This document shows, piece by piece, positions 17,410 through 26,467 of a stretch of 64,000 nucleotides of DNA; position 1 is the first letter of the stretch; every line of letters begins with the position of its first letter. This DNA is from Chryseobacterium sp. ERMR1:04 (GTDB taxonomy: Bacteria > Bacteroidota > Bacteroidia > Flavobacteriales > Weeksellaceae). The DNA lies in the NCBI RefSeq assembly GCF_001297705.1, contig NZ_LIRF01000008.1, positions 868,001 to 932,000 of the forward strand. The letters are read 5' to 3'. The notes under the pieces were generated by a model, which worked only from the letters and a program-made list of their open reading frames with translations, did no database searches and was not told the origin of the DNA. The translations under genes and the position numbers were made by a program.

Positions 17410-18648
17410 CTAAGCGATATCGTTTATTTCTGCTATACTTTGTTTTTTGCCCATTCCTTCTTCATCGTATATCTGTATTCTTGAGCTTATATTTAAAATA
17501 ATTCCTAATTGTAAATACGTCACCAACATGGATGTTCCTCCATAACTTATCAGCGGCAATGGCTGTCCCGTTACCGGAATTAAGTTGATGGCTACGGCAA
17601 TATTTACCGAAAGCTGTATAAAGATCATAACCCCGAGACTGAGAACGAGTAAAGACCCGAAAAAGGCGGGCATTTTACTGGCGATCATTACAATCCTGAT
17701 CATCATAATCAAATACATACAAATAAGAAATGCAGCGCCTATAACGCCATATTCTTCAACAATTACTGCAAAAATAAAATCGGATGCAGACTGTGGAAGC
17801 ATTTGTTTTAATGCACTTTTTCCTGGTCCCATCCCGGTAATTCCACCATTAACGATCGCCGCTTTGGCCTGCATTACCTGATAATTTTTTGCCTTTAAGC
17901 TTTCATCATCTACATCAGCAGATTTTGCTTTGCTTGAGGTAAATGTTTCTATACGGCTCATCCATGTATGTACACGGTTTCCGCCAATCATGTTGGTATT
18001 TAAAGCAATGATTAAAAAGAAAACAATGGCAACGAATGATGAAGAGATAAATCCGGCAATATATTTCCAATGCAATTGTCCTATAATCAAAACAATTACG
18101 GAAACTAATAATATCATTAACGCCGTAGAACCATTATCTTTTGCAACCAATACGAAAACCAGTAGAATAGGACCGAAGATGTACATGATGTTCTCTATCG
18201 GCAGCCTTTCCCGAGTTATTTTCTTGGTTAGATATCTGCATAAATAGATAATCAACATTAAAAAAGCAAAGGACGAAGGCTGAAATGAAATGGGTGTTCC
18301 CGGAATTTTCAACCATCTGGAAGCACTGGCTCCATCAATGGTTTGTCCTGTAAACATGGTGATAACCAATAGAATAATCATTAAGCCAAGCAATATACTG
18401 CTGAGCTTTCCTATGTATTCGTATTTTATTGTTCCTACCACCCTCATAATGGCCAACCCCAGAAGTACAAAGAACATGTGTTTCATAATGTGACCAGTTG
18501 TTGTCCCATTATTAACAATATATTCAAGATTTGAACTCGCAGAATATACAGGGAAAATAGAGAAAATGGAGATCACAAGAATGACCATCCAAAGTACTTT
18601 ATCGCCCTTTAGGAATTCAAATCTGTTATCTGTATTCTGTTCGTCCAT
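17410..18648 (-). CDS. ftsW: Lipid II polymerase / cell division protein FtsW
   Basis: FtsW is the SEDS-family glycosyltransferase that polymerises septal peptidoglycan together with FtsI. The 412-residue protein has about ten membrane helices. It shows the SEDS signatures WLKIPGTPISFQPSSFA (about 112-128), AKAAIVNGGITGMGPGKSALKQMLPQSASDFIFAVIVEE in the large loop, and the C-terminal VTGQPLPLISYGGTSMLV. Its position between murD and murG in the dcw operon supports FtsW rather than RodA. Confidence 0.95.
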   Translation of the reverse strand: MDEQNTDNRFEFLKGDKVLWMVILVISIFSIFPVYSASSNLEYIVNNGTTTGHIMKHMFFVLLGLAIMRVVGTIKYEYIGKLSSILLGLMIILLVITMFTGQTIDGASASRWLKIPGTPISFQPSSFAFLMLIIYLCRYLTKKITRERLPIENIMYIFGPILLVFVLVAKDNGSTALMILLVSVIVLIIGQLHWKYIAGFISSSFVAIVFFLIIALNTNMIGGNRVHTWMSRIETFTSSKAKSADVDDESLKAKNYQVMQAKAAIVNGGITGMGPGKSALKQMLPQSASDFIFAVIVEEYGVIGAAFLICMYLIMMIRIVMIASKMPAFFGSLLVLSLGVMIFIQLSVNIAVAINLIPVTGQPLPLISYGGTSMLVTYLQLGIILNISSRIQIYDEEGMGKKQSIAEINDIA

Positions 18649-18692
18649 ATTGTTTTGTATTCATGTAAAATGTACGATGTACTTTTTTACAT

Positions 18693-20018
18693 TTACTTTA
18701 CTACTTGTTCTTTAAACTGACGACCTCTGTCTTCGTAGCTTTTGAATAAATCGAAACTTGCACAACATGGAGATAATAAAACAGTATCCCCATTTTTAGC
18801 TAAAGATTTTGATATTCTTACCGCTTCTTCCATACTTGAAGTGTCATAAATATATTCTTTCTTGTCTTTAAAGAAATCTATAATTTTTTGATTATCAATT
18901 CCTAAACAAACAATTGCTTTTACTTTTCTTTTAACGAGTTCCTCAATTTCTGAGTAATCGTTTCCTTTATCCTGTCCGCCAACGATCCAAACGGTTGGCG
19001 TTTTCATGCTTTCCAATGCGTAATAGGTTGCATTAACGTTGGTTGCCTTGCTGTCGTTGATGTATTTTACACCATCAATTTCAGATACCAGTTCCAGTCT
19101 GTGTTCTACAGCCTGGAAAGTCATTAATGAATTTCTAATACTTTCATTATTGATCTGCAATATTTTACCCGCGATAGATGCTGCTAAACTATTGGCAACA
19201 TTATGATTTCCTAACAATGACAGCTCTTCAATTTTCATTGAGAATTCATCTTTTAATTTTACTGTAAGTTGATCTTGGTCTACAAAACCTCCTTCAGATA
19301 AACTTTCTTTGGTTGAAAAAGGAATCATTTTCGCTTTTACTTCTAATTTTTCAAGAATGTTTTTACTCATTTCATCATCTTTATTATAGATGAAGAAATT
19401 ATCATTCTCCTGATTTTCAACGATTCTAAATTTTGCTAATGCATATTCTTCATAGTTGTAGTTATATTGATCTAAATGATCTTTTGATAAATTCAACAAT
19501 AAAGAAATATAAGGTCTAAAATTCTGAATATCATCTAATTGAAATGAACTTACTTCCAATACATAATATTCATGATTTTCATCTGCAACTTGTTTTGCAA
19601 AACTGTAACCAATGTTTCCGCCTAAACCTACATTCAATCCGTCATTTTTCAGGATGTGGTAGATTAAAGAGGTTGTTGTTGTTTTTCCATTACTTCCTGT
19701 AATGGCAATGATCTTGGCATTCGTAAATTCCGATGCAAATTCAATTTCAGAGGAAAGTCTGATTCCTTTTAAATGAATTTTATTGATGATATCCGCTTTT
19801 TTCGGAATTCCCGGGCTTTTTACGATCCAGTCTGCATTTAAAATTCTTTCTTCATCGTGGCTTCCTTCTTCAAAATCAATTTCATTCTCCGTTAGAAATT
19901 TCTTATAGTTATCCTTAATGACTCCTTTGTCTGAAAGAAATACTTCCAAACCCTTTTTTTTAGCCAAATAAGCAGCGCCGCAACCACTTTCTCCTCCTCC
20001 TAAAACAACTATTTTCAT
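18693..20018 (-). CDS. murD: UDP-N-acetylmuramoyl-L-alanine--D-glutamate ligase MurD
   Basis: MurD adds D-Glu to UDP-MurNAc-L-Ala. The start at 20018 gives a 441-residue protein that opens with the Rossmann motif MKIVVLGGGESGCGAAYLAK. The in-frame ATG at 20069 would add MIHQIHQYNIHKYQKIN, which is translated repeat sequence. The P-loop AITGSNGKTTTTSLIYH (about 110-126), the NLSKDHLDQY region, LLGNHNVANSLAA and the C-terminal WIVGGQDKGNDYSE and LLSPCCASFDLFK blocks are intact. It lies between mraY and ftsW. Confidence 0.96.
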   Translation of the reverse strand: MKIVVLGGGESGCGAAYLAKKKGLEVFLSDKGVIKDNYKKFLTENEIDFEEGSHDEERILNADWIVKSPGIPKKADIINKIHLKGIRLSSEIEFASEFTNAKIIAITGSNGKTTTTSLIYHILKNDGLNVGLGGNIGYSFAKQVADENHEYYVLEVSSFQLDDIQNFRPYISLLLNLSKDHLDQYNYNYEEYALAKFRIVENQENDNFFIYNKDDEMSKNILEKLEVKAKMIPFSTKESLSEGGFVDQDQLTVKLKDEFSMKIEELSLLGNHNVANSLAASIAGKILQINNESIRNSLMTFQAVEHRLELVSEIDGVKYINDSKATNVNATYYALESMKTPTVWIVGGQDKGNDYSEIEELVKRKVKAIVCLGIDNQKIIDFFKDKKEYIYDTSSMEEAVRISKSLAKNGDTVLLSPCCASFDLFKSYEDRGRQFKEQVVK

Positions 20019-20103
20019 ATTAATCTTTTGGTATTTATGTATATTGTATTGATGTATTTGGTGAATCATCCATACGCTGATACATTTTACTTTTTACAAA
20101 ATC

Positions 20104-20742
20104 TTATCTCATTTTTAAGGTGATAAGACATACAATTGCCAACATTACACCAATAATTATCATTCTGTTTACGATTTTACTTTCGTGAAAACCTTCTTTC
20201 TGATAATGATGATGTAGAGGTGACATCTTAAAAAATCTATTGTTCTGAGCATATTCCAGCCCATATTTTCTTTTTCTGTATTTGAAAACCACGACCTGTA
20301 ACATAACAGATATGTTTTCTATTAAGAAGATCCCACATAACACAGGAATCATTAATTCTTTTCTTAAAATAATGGCTAACACAGCAATTACTCCACCCAA
20401 CATTAAACTTCCTGTATCTCCCATAAAAACCTGTGCAGGATAGGTGTTATACCAGAAGAAGCCGATAACAGCTCCTACCATGGCGACCACAAAAATGGTG
20501 GTTTCACCCATATTGGGGAGGAACATAATATTGAGATAATCTGCAAAAATGATATTCCCGGAGACGTAGGTGAAAAATGCTAAAGCCATTAATATGACTG
20601 TACTTGTTCCTGCTGCGAGACCATCAATCCCATCCGTAATATTGGCTCCGTTGGAAACTGCTGTTACAATGAAGATCACGATTGGAATGAAAACAATCCA
20701 TGCCCATTCATGAGCGTCTTTATCGTTCATCCAAAATAACAT
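20104..20742 (-). pseudogene. mraY: MraY, C-terminal half (separated from the N-terminal half by in-frame stops)
   Basis: This segment encodes the second half of phospho-N-acetylmuramoyl-pentapeptide transferase. It has NGANITDGIDGLAAG (catalytic Asp-rich loop), FWYNTYPAQVFMGDTGSL and the HHH motif MSPLHHHYQKEGF. From ATG 20742 it reads MLFWMNDKDAHEWAW, with no ribosome-binding site that I can recognise. The reading frame continues upstream without a shift to ITVSTVPFAKNNEFDYSG before hitting TGA at 20812-20814. Removing exactly 105 bp would rejoin it to the N-terminal half into one 413-residue MraY of normal length. MraY is essential, so this is either a real split or revertible allele or an assembly artefact. 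Confidence 0.85.
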
Positions 20743-20758
20743 TCCACTATAATCGAAC

Positions 20759-20905
20759 TCATTATTTTTAGCAAACGGAACGGTAGAAACAGTGATTTTT
20801 CTTGTAGAGCATCAATAGCACATCATGCACATCATGACTCTTGCACAATATATTCATTCCAAATCATTATTTTTAGCAAACGGAACGGTAGAAACAGTGA
20901 TTTTT
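20759..20905. repeat. mraY: 42-bp direct duplication with 63-bp spacer interrupting mraY
   Basis: The 42 bases at 20759-20800 are repeated exactly at 20864-20905; the period is 105 bp, a multiple of three. The first copy is preceded by the correct downstream mraY sequence and the second by the correct upstream one. The 63 unique bases between (20801-20863) carry TGA codons in the mraY frame (20854-20856 and 20812-20814) and a small GCACATCAT tandem. Recombination between the copies would restore an intact gene. Confidence 0.9.
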
Positions 20906-21450
20906 TCTGTAGGCATAAAATTCTGCTCTACATTATTTCTGTTCACTACTTTTGCGTCTGCATACTTTCTTTTAACCGTAATGTCGGGGTGAAAATACAT
21001 TGTAACTCCGATAATTAGCCCTAATCCGACCTGTCCTACAATTTTAAATTTACCACTTAGTCCGTCTTTATTTTTCTTTACCTTTTTTAAATAATCATCT
21101 AAGAAACCAATGGCTCCCATCCAGATCACAGTAACAATTAAAAGAACAATATAAATATTGGTAATTCGGGTAAATAAAAGAACCGGAATAAGCGTTGCCA
21201 AAATAATGATAAGACCTCCCATGGTAGGAGTTCCTTCTTTTTGTTTTTGTCCGTCTAAACCTAAATCACGAACTAATTCTCCCATCTGTTTTGCTCTCAG
21301 ATAGTTGATGATTCTTTTTCCGTAAACAAGAGCGATCGTTAAAGACAACAGAACAGCCATTCCGGCACGAAATGAAATGTATTTTAACATTCCAAGTCCC
21401 GGGATGTGAATTCCATGGGCGGTTAAATATTCGTATAGGTAGTATAACAT
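20854..21450 (-). pseudogene. mraY: MraY, N-terminal half (stops inside the duplication)
   Basis: These 198 residues are the first half of MraY, the integral-membrane enzyme that makes lipid I. Visible are FRAGMAVLLSLTIALVYGKR, the conserved KEGTPTMGGLIIILATLIPV, and the Asp-Asp site WMGAIGFLDDYLKKVKKNKDGLSGKFK. The catalytic residues of the family are thus divided between the two fragments. The frame ends KNNDLE-TGA at 20854, where the duplicated copy would read KNNEFDYSG in the intact protein. The start is 14 bp after murE ends upstream in the operon order. Whether this half is stable or active alone is unknown. Confidence 0.85.
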
Positions 21451-21464
21451 GTTTTCTTTTTAAT

Positions 21465-22925
21465 TTACTTACTCATTAACTTCCAGAGCTCAATAATTAC
21501 TTCTTTGTCATCAAAATGATGTCTTACACCATTTATCTCTTGATACGTTTCATGACCTTTTCCGGCTACCAAAACAATATCTTTAGGTTCTGAGAATTTT
21601 ATTGCCATTTTTATGGCTTCTCTTCTATCGGGAATTGAAGTGTATTTGCTGAAGTTTTGAGGTTCAACGCCTGCTTCAATTTCTTTTATAATTTGTGCGG
21701 GATCTTCTGTTCTTGGATTGTCTGAAGTGATAATCGCCAATGTTGATTTTTTACTGGCAATATTTCCCATTTCAGGTCTTTTAGAATGGTCTCTGTCTCC
21801 TCCGCAACCGAAAACGGTGATCAGTCTTTCATTTTTTGTTCTGATGTCATTAATGCTATCCAGAATGTTTTCCAAGGCATCCGGAGTGTGTGCATAATCT
21901 ACAATGAAGAAAATTCCGCCATCTGATTTGAATGTTTCAAACCTTCCCGAAACCCTTTGTAGTTTACTGATCGCCTGAAGAATTTCATCCTGCTCAAAGC
22001 CAAGCTCAGAAGCAATTCCGAAAACCAACAGTAAATTGTAAACATTAAATCTTCCTGTTAATGTAGTCCAGAATTCTTTTCCATTGAAATTCAACAGCAT
22101 TCCGTTGAAATCAATTTCCAATGATTTTCCGTGAAAATCTGCCATAGTTTTCAAAGCATAAGACTTTTTCGTAGCCTTTGTATTTTGAAGCATAACCATG
22201 CCGTTTTTATCATCTACATTGGTGATCGCAACAGCGGTATCCTGAAGTTCGTCAAAAAATCTTTTTTTCGTTTTTAAATACTCATCAAAAGTTTTGTGAT
22301 AATCTAAATGATCGTGGGTAAGATTGGTAAATCCTGCTACTTTAAAATGAAGACCTTCAATTCTGTTTTGAGAAATGCCGTGAGAACTTACTTCCATGAA
22401 AGCAAATTCGCAACCTTCTTCAACTGCCTGAGCCAAGATTTTATTAATGGTAATAACGTCCGGAGTTGTATGCGTCGCCGGAATTATTTTTTCTCCAATT
22501 CTGATTTCAACTGTTGAAAGTAAAGCCGAATCGTAGCCTAAATTTTTAAATACATCAAAAAGGAGTGTAGAAACAGACGTTTTTCCGTTTGTTCCTGTAA
22601 CTCCAATTAATTTCAATTTTTCAGAAGGATTTCCGTAGAAATTAGAAGCTAAATGACCTAAAGCTTTAGAAGAATCTTTTACTTTAACATAGGTAATGTC
22701 TTCATCCAAATTTTCAGGAAACTCTTCACAAACGATTGCTTTTGCTCCTTTTTCAATAGAAGATGCAATAAATGAATGTCCATCTACAACCGTTCCTCTC
22801 ATTGCAATGTAAAGAGAGTTTTCCGTAACCTTTCTGCTGTCGAAAACCAATTCAGAAATCTCACGAGTGTTTTCACCGTGAATTTCTAAGACTGGAATTC
22901 TATTTAATAATTCAATTAATTGCAT
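21465..22925 (-). CDS. murE: UDP-N-acetylmuramoyl-tripeptide synthetase MurE (meso-DAP type)
   Basis: MurE adds the third amino acid of the stem peptide. The 486-residue protein has the MurE N-terminal domain (VFDSRKVTENSLYIAMRG), the P-loop GVTGTNGKTSVSTLLFD (about 108-124), FMEVSSHGISQNR, TNLTHDHLDYH, and the C-terminal VFGCGGDRDHSKRPEMG. The substrate-determining SDNPRTEDP (DNPR) motif points to meso-diaminopimelate, not lysine. It follows ftsI after a 195-bp gap filled with palindromic elements. Confidence 0.97.
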   Translation of the reverse strand: MQLIELLNRIPVLEIHGENTREISELVFDSRKVTENSLYIAMRGTVVDGHSFIASSIEKGAKAIVCEEFPENLDEDITYVKVKDSSKALGHLASNFYGNPSEKLKLIGVTGTNGKTSVSTLLFDVFKNLGYDSALLSTVEIRIGEKIIPATHTTPDVITINKILAQAVEEGCEFAFMEVSSHGISQNRIEGLHFKVAGFTNLTHDHLDYHKTFDEYLKTKKRFFDELQDTAVAITNVDDKNGMVMLQNTKATKKSYALKTMADFHGKSLEIDFNGMLLNFNGKEFWTTLTGRFNVYNLLLVFGIASELGFEQDEILQAISKLQRVSGRFETFKSDGGIFFIVDYAHTPDALENILDSINDIRTKNERLITVFGCGGDRDHSKRPEMGNIASKKSTLAIITSDNPRTEDPAQIIKEIEAGVEPQNFSKYTSIPDRREAIKMAIKFSEPKDIVLVAGKGHETYQEINGVRHHFDDKEVIIELWKLMSK

Positions 22926-23120
22926 TTCTTTGATGCTTTATATTCTTAATAATTTTAACAGGATTTTATCCTGTCTATATTTAATTGTCTTTTCGGAATT
23001 CAATTCCATAAGTTTTACTTATGGCTATTAATATTGAACCCTTCGGGTTCTTTATCATTTAATTTTTAAATAGGATTATCATCCTATTCTTATTTAAATC
23101 GTCTCTTTGAGACTCTTTCC
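22926..23120. repeat. Cluster of short palindromes between ftsI and murE, including copy 2 of the 48-bp element
   Basis: This gap contains a series of small hairpin-forming units: ACAGGATTTTATCCTGT, CATAAG...CTTATGG, GAACCCTTCGGGTTC, AATAGGATTATCATCCTATT and GTCTCTTTGAGAC. Positions 23071-23118 align gap-free with 17353-17400. No ORF or promoter is evident. The elements resemble mobile intergenic repeats common in Flavobacteriia genomes. Confidence 0.6.
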
Positions 23121-25112
23121 TTAATTCTGCAGAGACAAATAAATTCTCTGATTTTTACTAATTGTTGTGCCTTCTATAGGGAATTGTTCTTTGATTCTAC
23201 CAACTCCTTTATAATCTACACGGTATCCTAAGTTTTCCAATTGTGGGATAATATTTTTACCAATTAATCCTACCACGCTTGGCATTTGCTTATTGTTTAC
23301 TGCTATTTTCACATTAGGTTCCACCATTTTGTTAAGGTTTACCTTTCTGTCGACAAGCATTTCTTTTTCAACATTTTGAGGCGTCTTTAAGAATGTTTTT
23401 CCTGCAATCTCTTTAAACACTGGTGCAGAAACGGCTCCTCCGTAAAAACTTTTAGCCGTATTGGGCTCACTGATCATCACATAACATGTGTATTTCGGAT
23501 TATCAGCCGGATAGAAACCTGCGAATGAAGCTCGGTATTTCATTGGACCAGGAAGCCAATATTCAAACCTTGCGGTTCCTGTTTTCCCTGCCATTTTTAG
23601 GTTGGGAGTAAAAATACTTCGTCCTGTTCCTTTTTCTACCGCCTTCGTTAATGCGCTGGTCATCATTTTAATTGCCTTTTCCGATGCTATTTTATTAACC
23701 ATTACTTCAGGTTTTGCGCTATACATTACCTTTCCGTCCTTCATGATTTTGTCTATGAATAATGGTTTTAACATTTTACCACCATTAGCAACTGCGTTGT
23801 AGAAAGTTGTTAATTGTAATAAATTAATGTTAGATGAATATCCATAAGAGATAGAGGCTAATGTAGCCGCATTCCATCTTTTGTTTTCAGGTGTTAAGAT
23901 CTTCGGTTTTGTGATTCCCGGAAGTTCGATGTCCATTTTATCAAACAATTTCCAACGTCTCAGATGATCAAGGAAAATCTGTGGTTTGTTGGCATAATAC
24001 TTTGTGATCAGTTTTGAAGTTCCTACGTTACTGGATTTCGCCAATACATCACTGATGTCATAAACTCCACCACCATGACCGTCTGAAATCCTTTGTTTTG
24101 CATAGGTCCAAACTCCATTTCCTACATCTACGGTTGTATTTTCATCAATAAAACCATCATCCATTGCTGCCAATAAAGAAATGGTTTTGAATGTAGAACC
24201 CGGTTCGATATTATCCTTTATCGCATAGTTATAAGAATCTTCATAATTACCTTCTTCGTTTCTTCTTAAATTAACCATAGCACGAACTTTTCCGGTTCCA
24301 ACTTCCATTACAATCACCGTTCCGTGTTTTGCTTCGAAAGAGATCATCTGTTTTTCTAATGCTGAATGGGCAATATCTTGAATTCTAAGATCTAATGTGG
24401 TGTAAACATCTTCTCCATCAATAGGTTCCTGAACTTTCCAGAAGTCGATAGGTTTCCATTGAGAAGAATTAATTCTCTGTTCCAATCTTTTTCCGTCTGT
24501 TCCTGTCAGATATTTTGAGAAAGCACCTTCCAGACCGGCTTTTAATTCGCCATTATCGATTCCGATTGTTCCGGCGCCGATTTCTGAGGTCGCTAATTCT
24601 CTTTTATAATTTCTATCGACAATAAAACCTCCTTTATTTTTCCCTTTTACAAAAATTGGGAAGTGTCTGATTCTGTCGTATTCGTCAAAATCAAGTCCTT
24701 TAACTAAAGTGTAATATTGATTCTTCTTTTTCTTTTGTTCGTCAAACTTTTGTCTGAATTCAGTTTTCGGCTTGTTGAACATTTTGCTTAAAGAATCTGA
24801 TAAAGCTCCGATGTTGTTGTGATAGATGGTATCTTTCATCGTTTTGAAGTCTAAATAGATATCATAACGCATCACGGTAGTTGCCAAAATGGAACCATCA
24901 GAAGCAAATAAATTTCCACGAGCTGCTTTTAGGGTAGCTTCGCGGTAATTTTTATTGATATAATCGTCTTTGATCTCCTGAACATTGGTATTTTGAAGAA
25001 TGATGATCCTTGCAATGAACATTACAAATACGCACAAAGCCACCACTGCGAAGAGGTAGCCCCACCTTAAGGTTCTTTTACGTTTGTTATCGTATTCATT
25101 TTGCTTTTGCAT
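23121..25112 (-). CDS. ftsI: Penicillin-binding protein, FtsI-type transpeptidase with PASTA domain
   Basis: This 663-residue class B PBP crosslinks septal peptidoglycan. It has a cytoplasmic tail, one membrane helix (about 17-37), a PBP dimerisation domain and the transpeptidase triad: EPGSTFKTIS (SxxK, about 302-311), KSSNVGT (SxN) and AGKTGTARF (KTG). A single C-terminal PASTA domain (MPSVVGLIGKNIIPQLENLG, about 604 to the end) is present. The start overlaps the ftsL-like gene by 17 bp, implying translational coupling of the two divisome partners. Confidence 0.95.
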   Translation of the reverse strand: MQKQNEYDNKRKRTLRWGYLFAVVALCVFVMFIARIIILQNTNVQEIKDDYINKNYREATLKAARGNLFASDGSILATTVMRYDIYLDFKTMKDTIYHNNIGALSDSLSKMFNKPKTEFRQKFDEQKKKKNQYYTLVKGLDFDEYDRIRHFPIFVKGKNKGGFIVDRNYKRELATSEIGAGTIGIDNGELKAGLEGAFSKYLTGTDGKRLEQRINSSQWKPIDFWKVQEPIDGEDVYTTLDLRIQDIAHSALEKQMISFEAKHGTVIVMEVGTGKVRAMVNLRRNEEGNYEDSYNYAIKDNIEPGSTFKTISLLAAMDDGFIDENTTVDVGNGVWTYAKQRISDGHGGGVYDISDVLAKSSNVGTSKLITKYYANKPQIFLDHLRRWKLFDKMDIELPGITKPKILTPENKRWNAATLASISYGYSSNINLLQLTTFYNAVANGGKMLKPLFIDKIMKDGKVMYSAKPEVMVNKIASEKAIKMMTSALTKAVEKGTGRSIFTPNLKMAGKTGTARFEYWLPGPMKYRASFAGFYPADNPKYTCYVMISEPNTAKSFYGGAVSAPVFKEIAGKTFLKTPQNVEKEMLVDRKVNLNKMVEPNVKIAVNNKQMPSVVGLIGKNIIPQLENLGYRVDYKGVGRIKEQFPIEGTTISKNQRIYLSLQN

Positions 25113-25464
25113 CTGTACTATCCAATTTTATTAGCAATTTATGAGGATGGTTTTCCAGTGTCATCAAAGAATCCCGGGCGACTTCTTTTCCCAATTGAGA
25201 TTCCATTTTTACTTTAATCAGCTTACTTTGTGCGTAAGCGTTTCGAGATTTATATTCTTCTGTTTCTTCTTTTAGGGCGTTTACAATTTTAATTTTCTTA
25301 TTGACGAGATGATTGCTGTAAATCATGGCCATCATTAAGATAAACAACAGTAAAAAATACTTGTAATGTATTTTTATCTCATCACGATTCAGGAAATTCC
25401 CTTTTATAATATCTATAAAAGTGAGTTTCTTCTGAGGGCGGGATGTTGTTGTTCTTTTTGCCAC
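25096..25464 (-). CDS. FtsL-like cell division protein
   Basis: This 122-residue bitopic protein has a basic cytoplasmic N-terminus (MAKRTTTSRPQKK), one membrane segment (about 36-52, YFLLLFILMMAMIYSNH) and a periplasmic helical region likely to form a coiled coil (IVNALKEETEEYKSRNAYAQ). FtsL sequences are poorly conserved, so the call rests mainly on topology and on its place between rsmH and ftsI. It overlaps ftsI by 17 bp. The gap to rsmH consists of AGTAATTGGTAATTAGTAATG-type simple repeat with an inverted partner ATTACCCATTACTCATTA. Confidence 0.85.
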   Translation of the reverse strand: MAKRTTTSRPQKKLTFIDIIKGNFLNRDEIKIHYKYFLLLFILMMAMIYSNHLVNKKIKIVNALKEETEEYKSRNAYAQSKLIKVKMESQLGKEVARDSLMTLENHPHKLLIKLDSTDAKAK

Positions 25465-25535
25465 TTTATTTATTAGTAATTGGTAATTAGTAATGTGTAA
25501 TATTTAAAAATTGCTTATTACCCATTACTCATTAT
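25465..25535. repeat. AT-rich inverted simple repeat between rsmH and ftsL-like gene
   Basis: The segment contains TAGTAATTGGTAATTAGTAA and, 20-30 bases later, the reverse-complement-like TTATTACCCATTACTCATTA. The TTAGTAATG unit recurs several times. It fills the whole gap and looks like one of the dispersed simple repeats rather than a gene or terminator. Confidence 0.5.
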
Positions 25536-26429
25536 TTATATTTTAATTCCTGTTCTCATTTTAGCACTTCTGGCTCTTGAGTTTTCTTCAATTTCCTTGT
25601 CATCAGGAATAATTGCTTTAGTCTTCACCAGTTCAAATACTTTTTTATAATTTCCGTAGATGTCTCTTGTAGGTTCCCCTTCGAACATTCCGTTTTTCAA
25701 GAATCTTTTTACCAAACGATCTTCTAAGGAGTGATAAGAAATCACGACCAATCTTCCTTCCGGTTTTAAAACATTGTATGCCTGAACAAGCATTTCTTTT
25801 AAAACTTCCAATTCCTGGTTTACCTCAATTCTAATCGCCTGGAAAAGCTGTGCATAAAACTTATTAATTTTATGCGGCGGAAGAAAACTGAAAAGCTTTT
25901 TCAAATCTTCCGTCGTATTGATGCTTTTAATTTTTCTGTGGTGAACGATGTCTCTAGCTAATTTCCTAGATTCTCTTAATTCTCCATAGTAATAAAAAAT
26001 ATTAGCCAGCTGTTCTTCCTCGTAATCATTGATTACTCTTTTGGCATCAAGGCCTTGCATTACATTCATTCTCATATCCAAAGGAGCGTTGCTTCTTGTG
26101 GAGAATCCTCTTTCGGCCTCATCAAACTGATGAGAAGATACTCCAAGGTCTGCAAGAACTCCATCAACCTGAGAAGCTCCATACATCAGTAAGGAGTTTT
26201 CTAAAAATCGGAAATTCTGATTGATCAACGTAAATCTTGGATCATCAATCGTATTTTTAAGTGCGTCTAAGTCCTGGTCAAAACCGAATAATCTTCCTTT
26301 ATCAGAAAGTCTACTCAATATTTCTTTTGAATGGCCTCCGCCACCAAAAGTGCAGTCCACGTATGTTCCGTCTGGATTCGTTACCAAATCATCAACACTT
26401 TGCTTTAACAAAACGGGGTTATGATACAT
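25536..26429 (-). CDS. rsmH: 16S rRNA (cytosine1402-N4)-methyltransferase RsmH
   Basis: RsmH (formerly MraW) methylates N4 of C1402 in 16S rRNA. The 297-residue protein opens MYHNPVLLKQSVDDL and has the SAM-binding loop YVDCTFGGGGHSKEIL (about 23-38), FGFDQDLDA, GVLADLGVSSHQFD, ERGFSTRSNAPLDMRMN and the C-terminal VISYHSLEDRLVKRFLK. It lies directly after mraZ (38 bp), the normal start of a dcw operon. Confidence 0.97.
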   Translation of the reverse strand: MYHNPVLLKQSVDDLVTNPDGTYVDCTFGGGGHSKEILSRLSDKGRLFGFDQDLDALKNTIDDPRFTLINQNFRFLENSLLMYGASQVDGVLADLGVSSHQFDEAERGFSTRSNAPLDMRMNVMQGLDAKRVINDYEEEQLANIFYYYGELRESRKLARDIVHHRKIKSINTTEDLKKLFSFLPPHKINKFYAQLFQAIRIEVNQELEVLKEMLVQAYNVLKPEGRLVVISYHSLEDRLVKRFLKNGMFEGEPTRDIYGNYKKVFELVKTKAIIPDDKEIEENSRARSAKMRTGIKI

Positions 26430-26467
26430 GTTTAAGTTGTGTTTTTTTCGCTTCTATTATTTAGCGG

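Noticed and set aside
20104..21450. TGA read as a sense codon, or a programmed frameshift, to explain mraY
   Set aside because: Both halves are already in one frame, so no frameshift is needed. TGA is used as a real stop by the PepSY gene ending at 49961, and the inserted residues match nothing in MraY.
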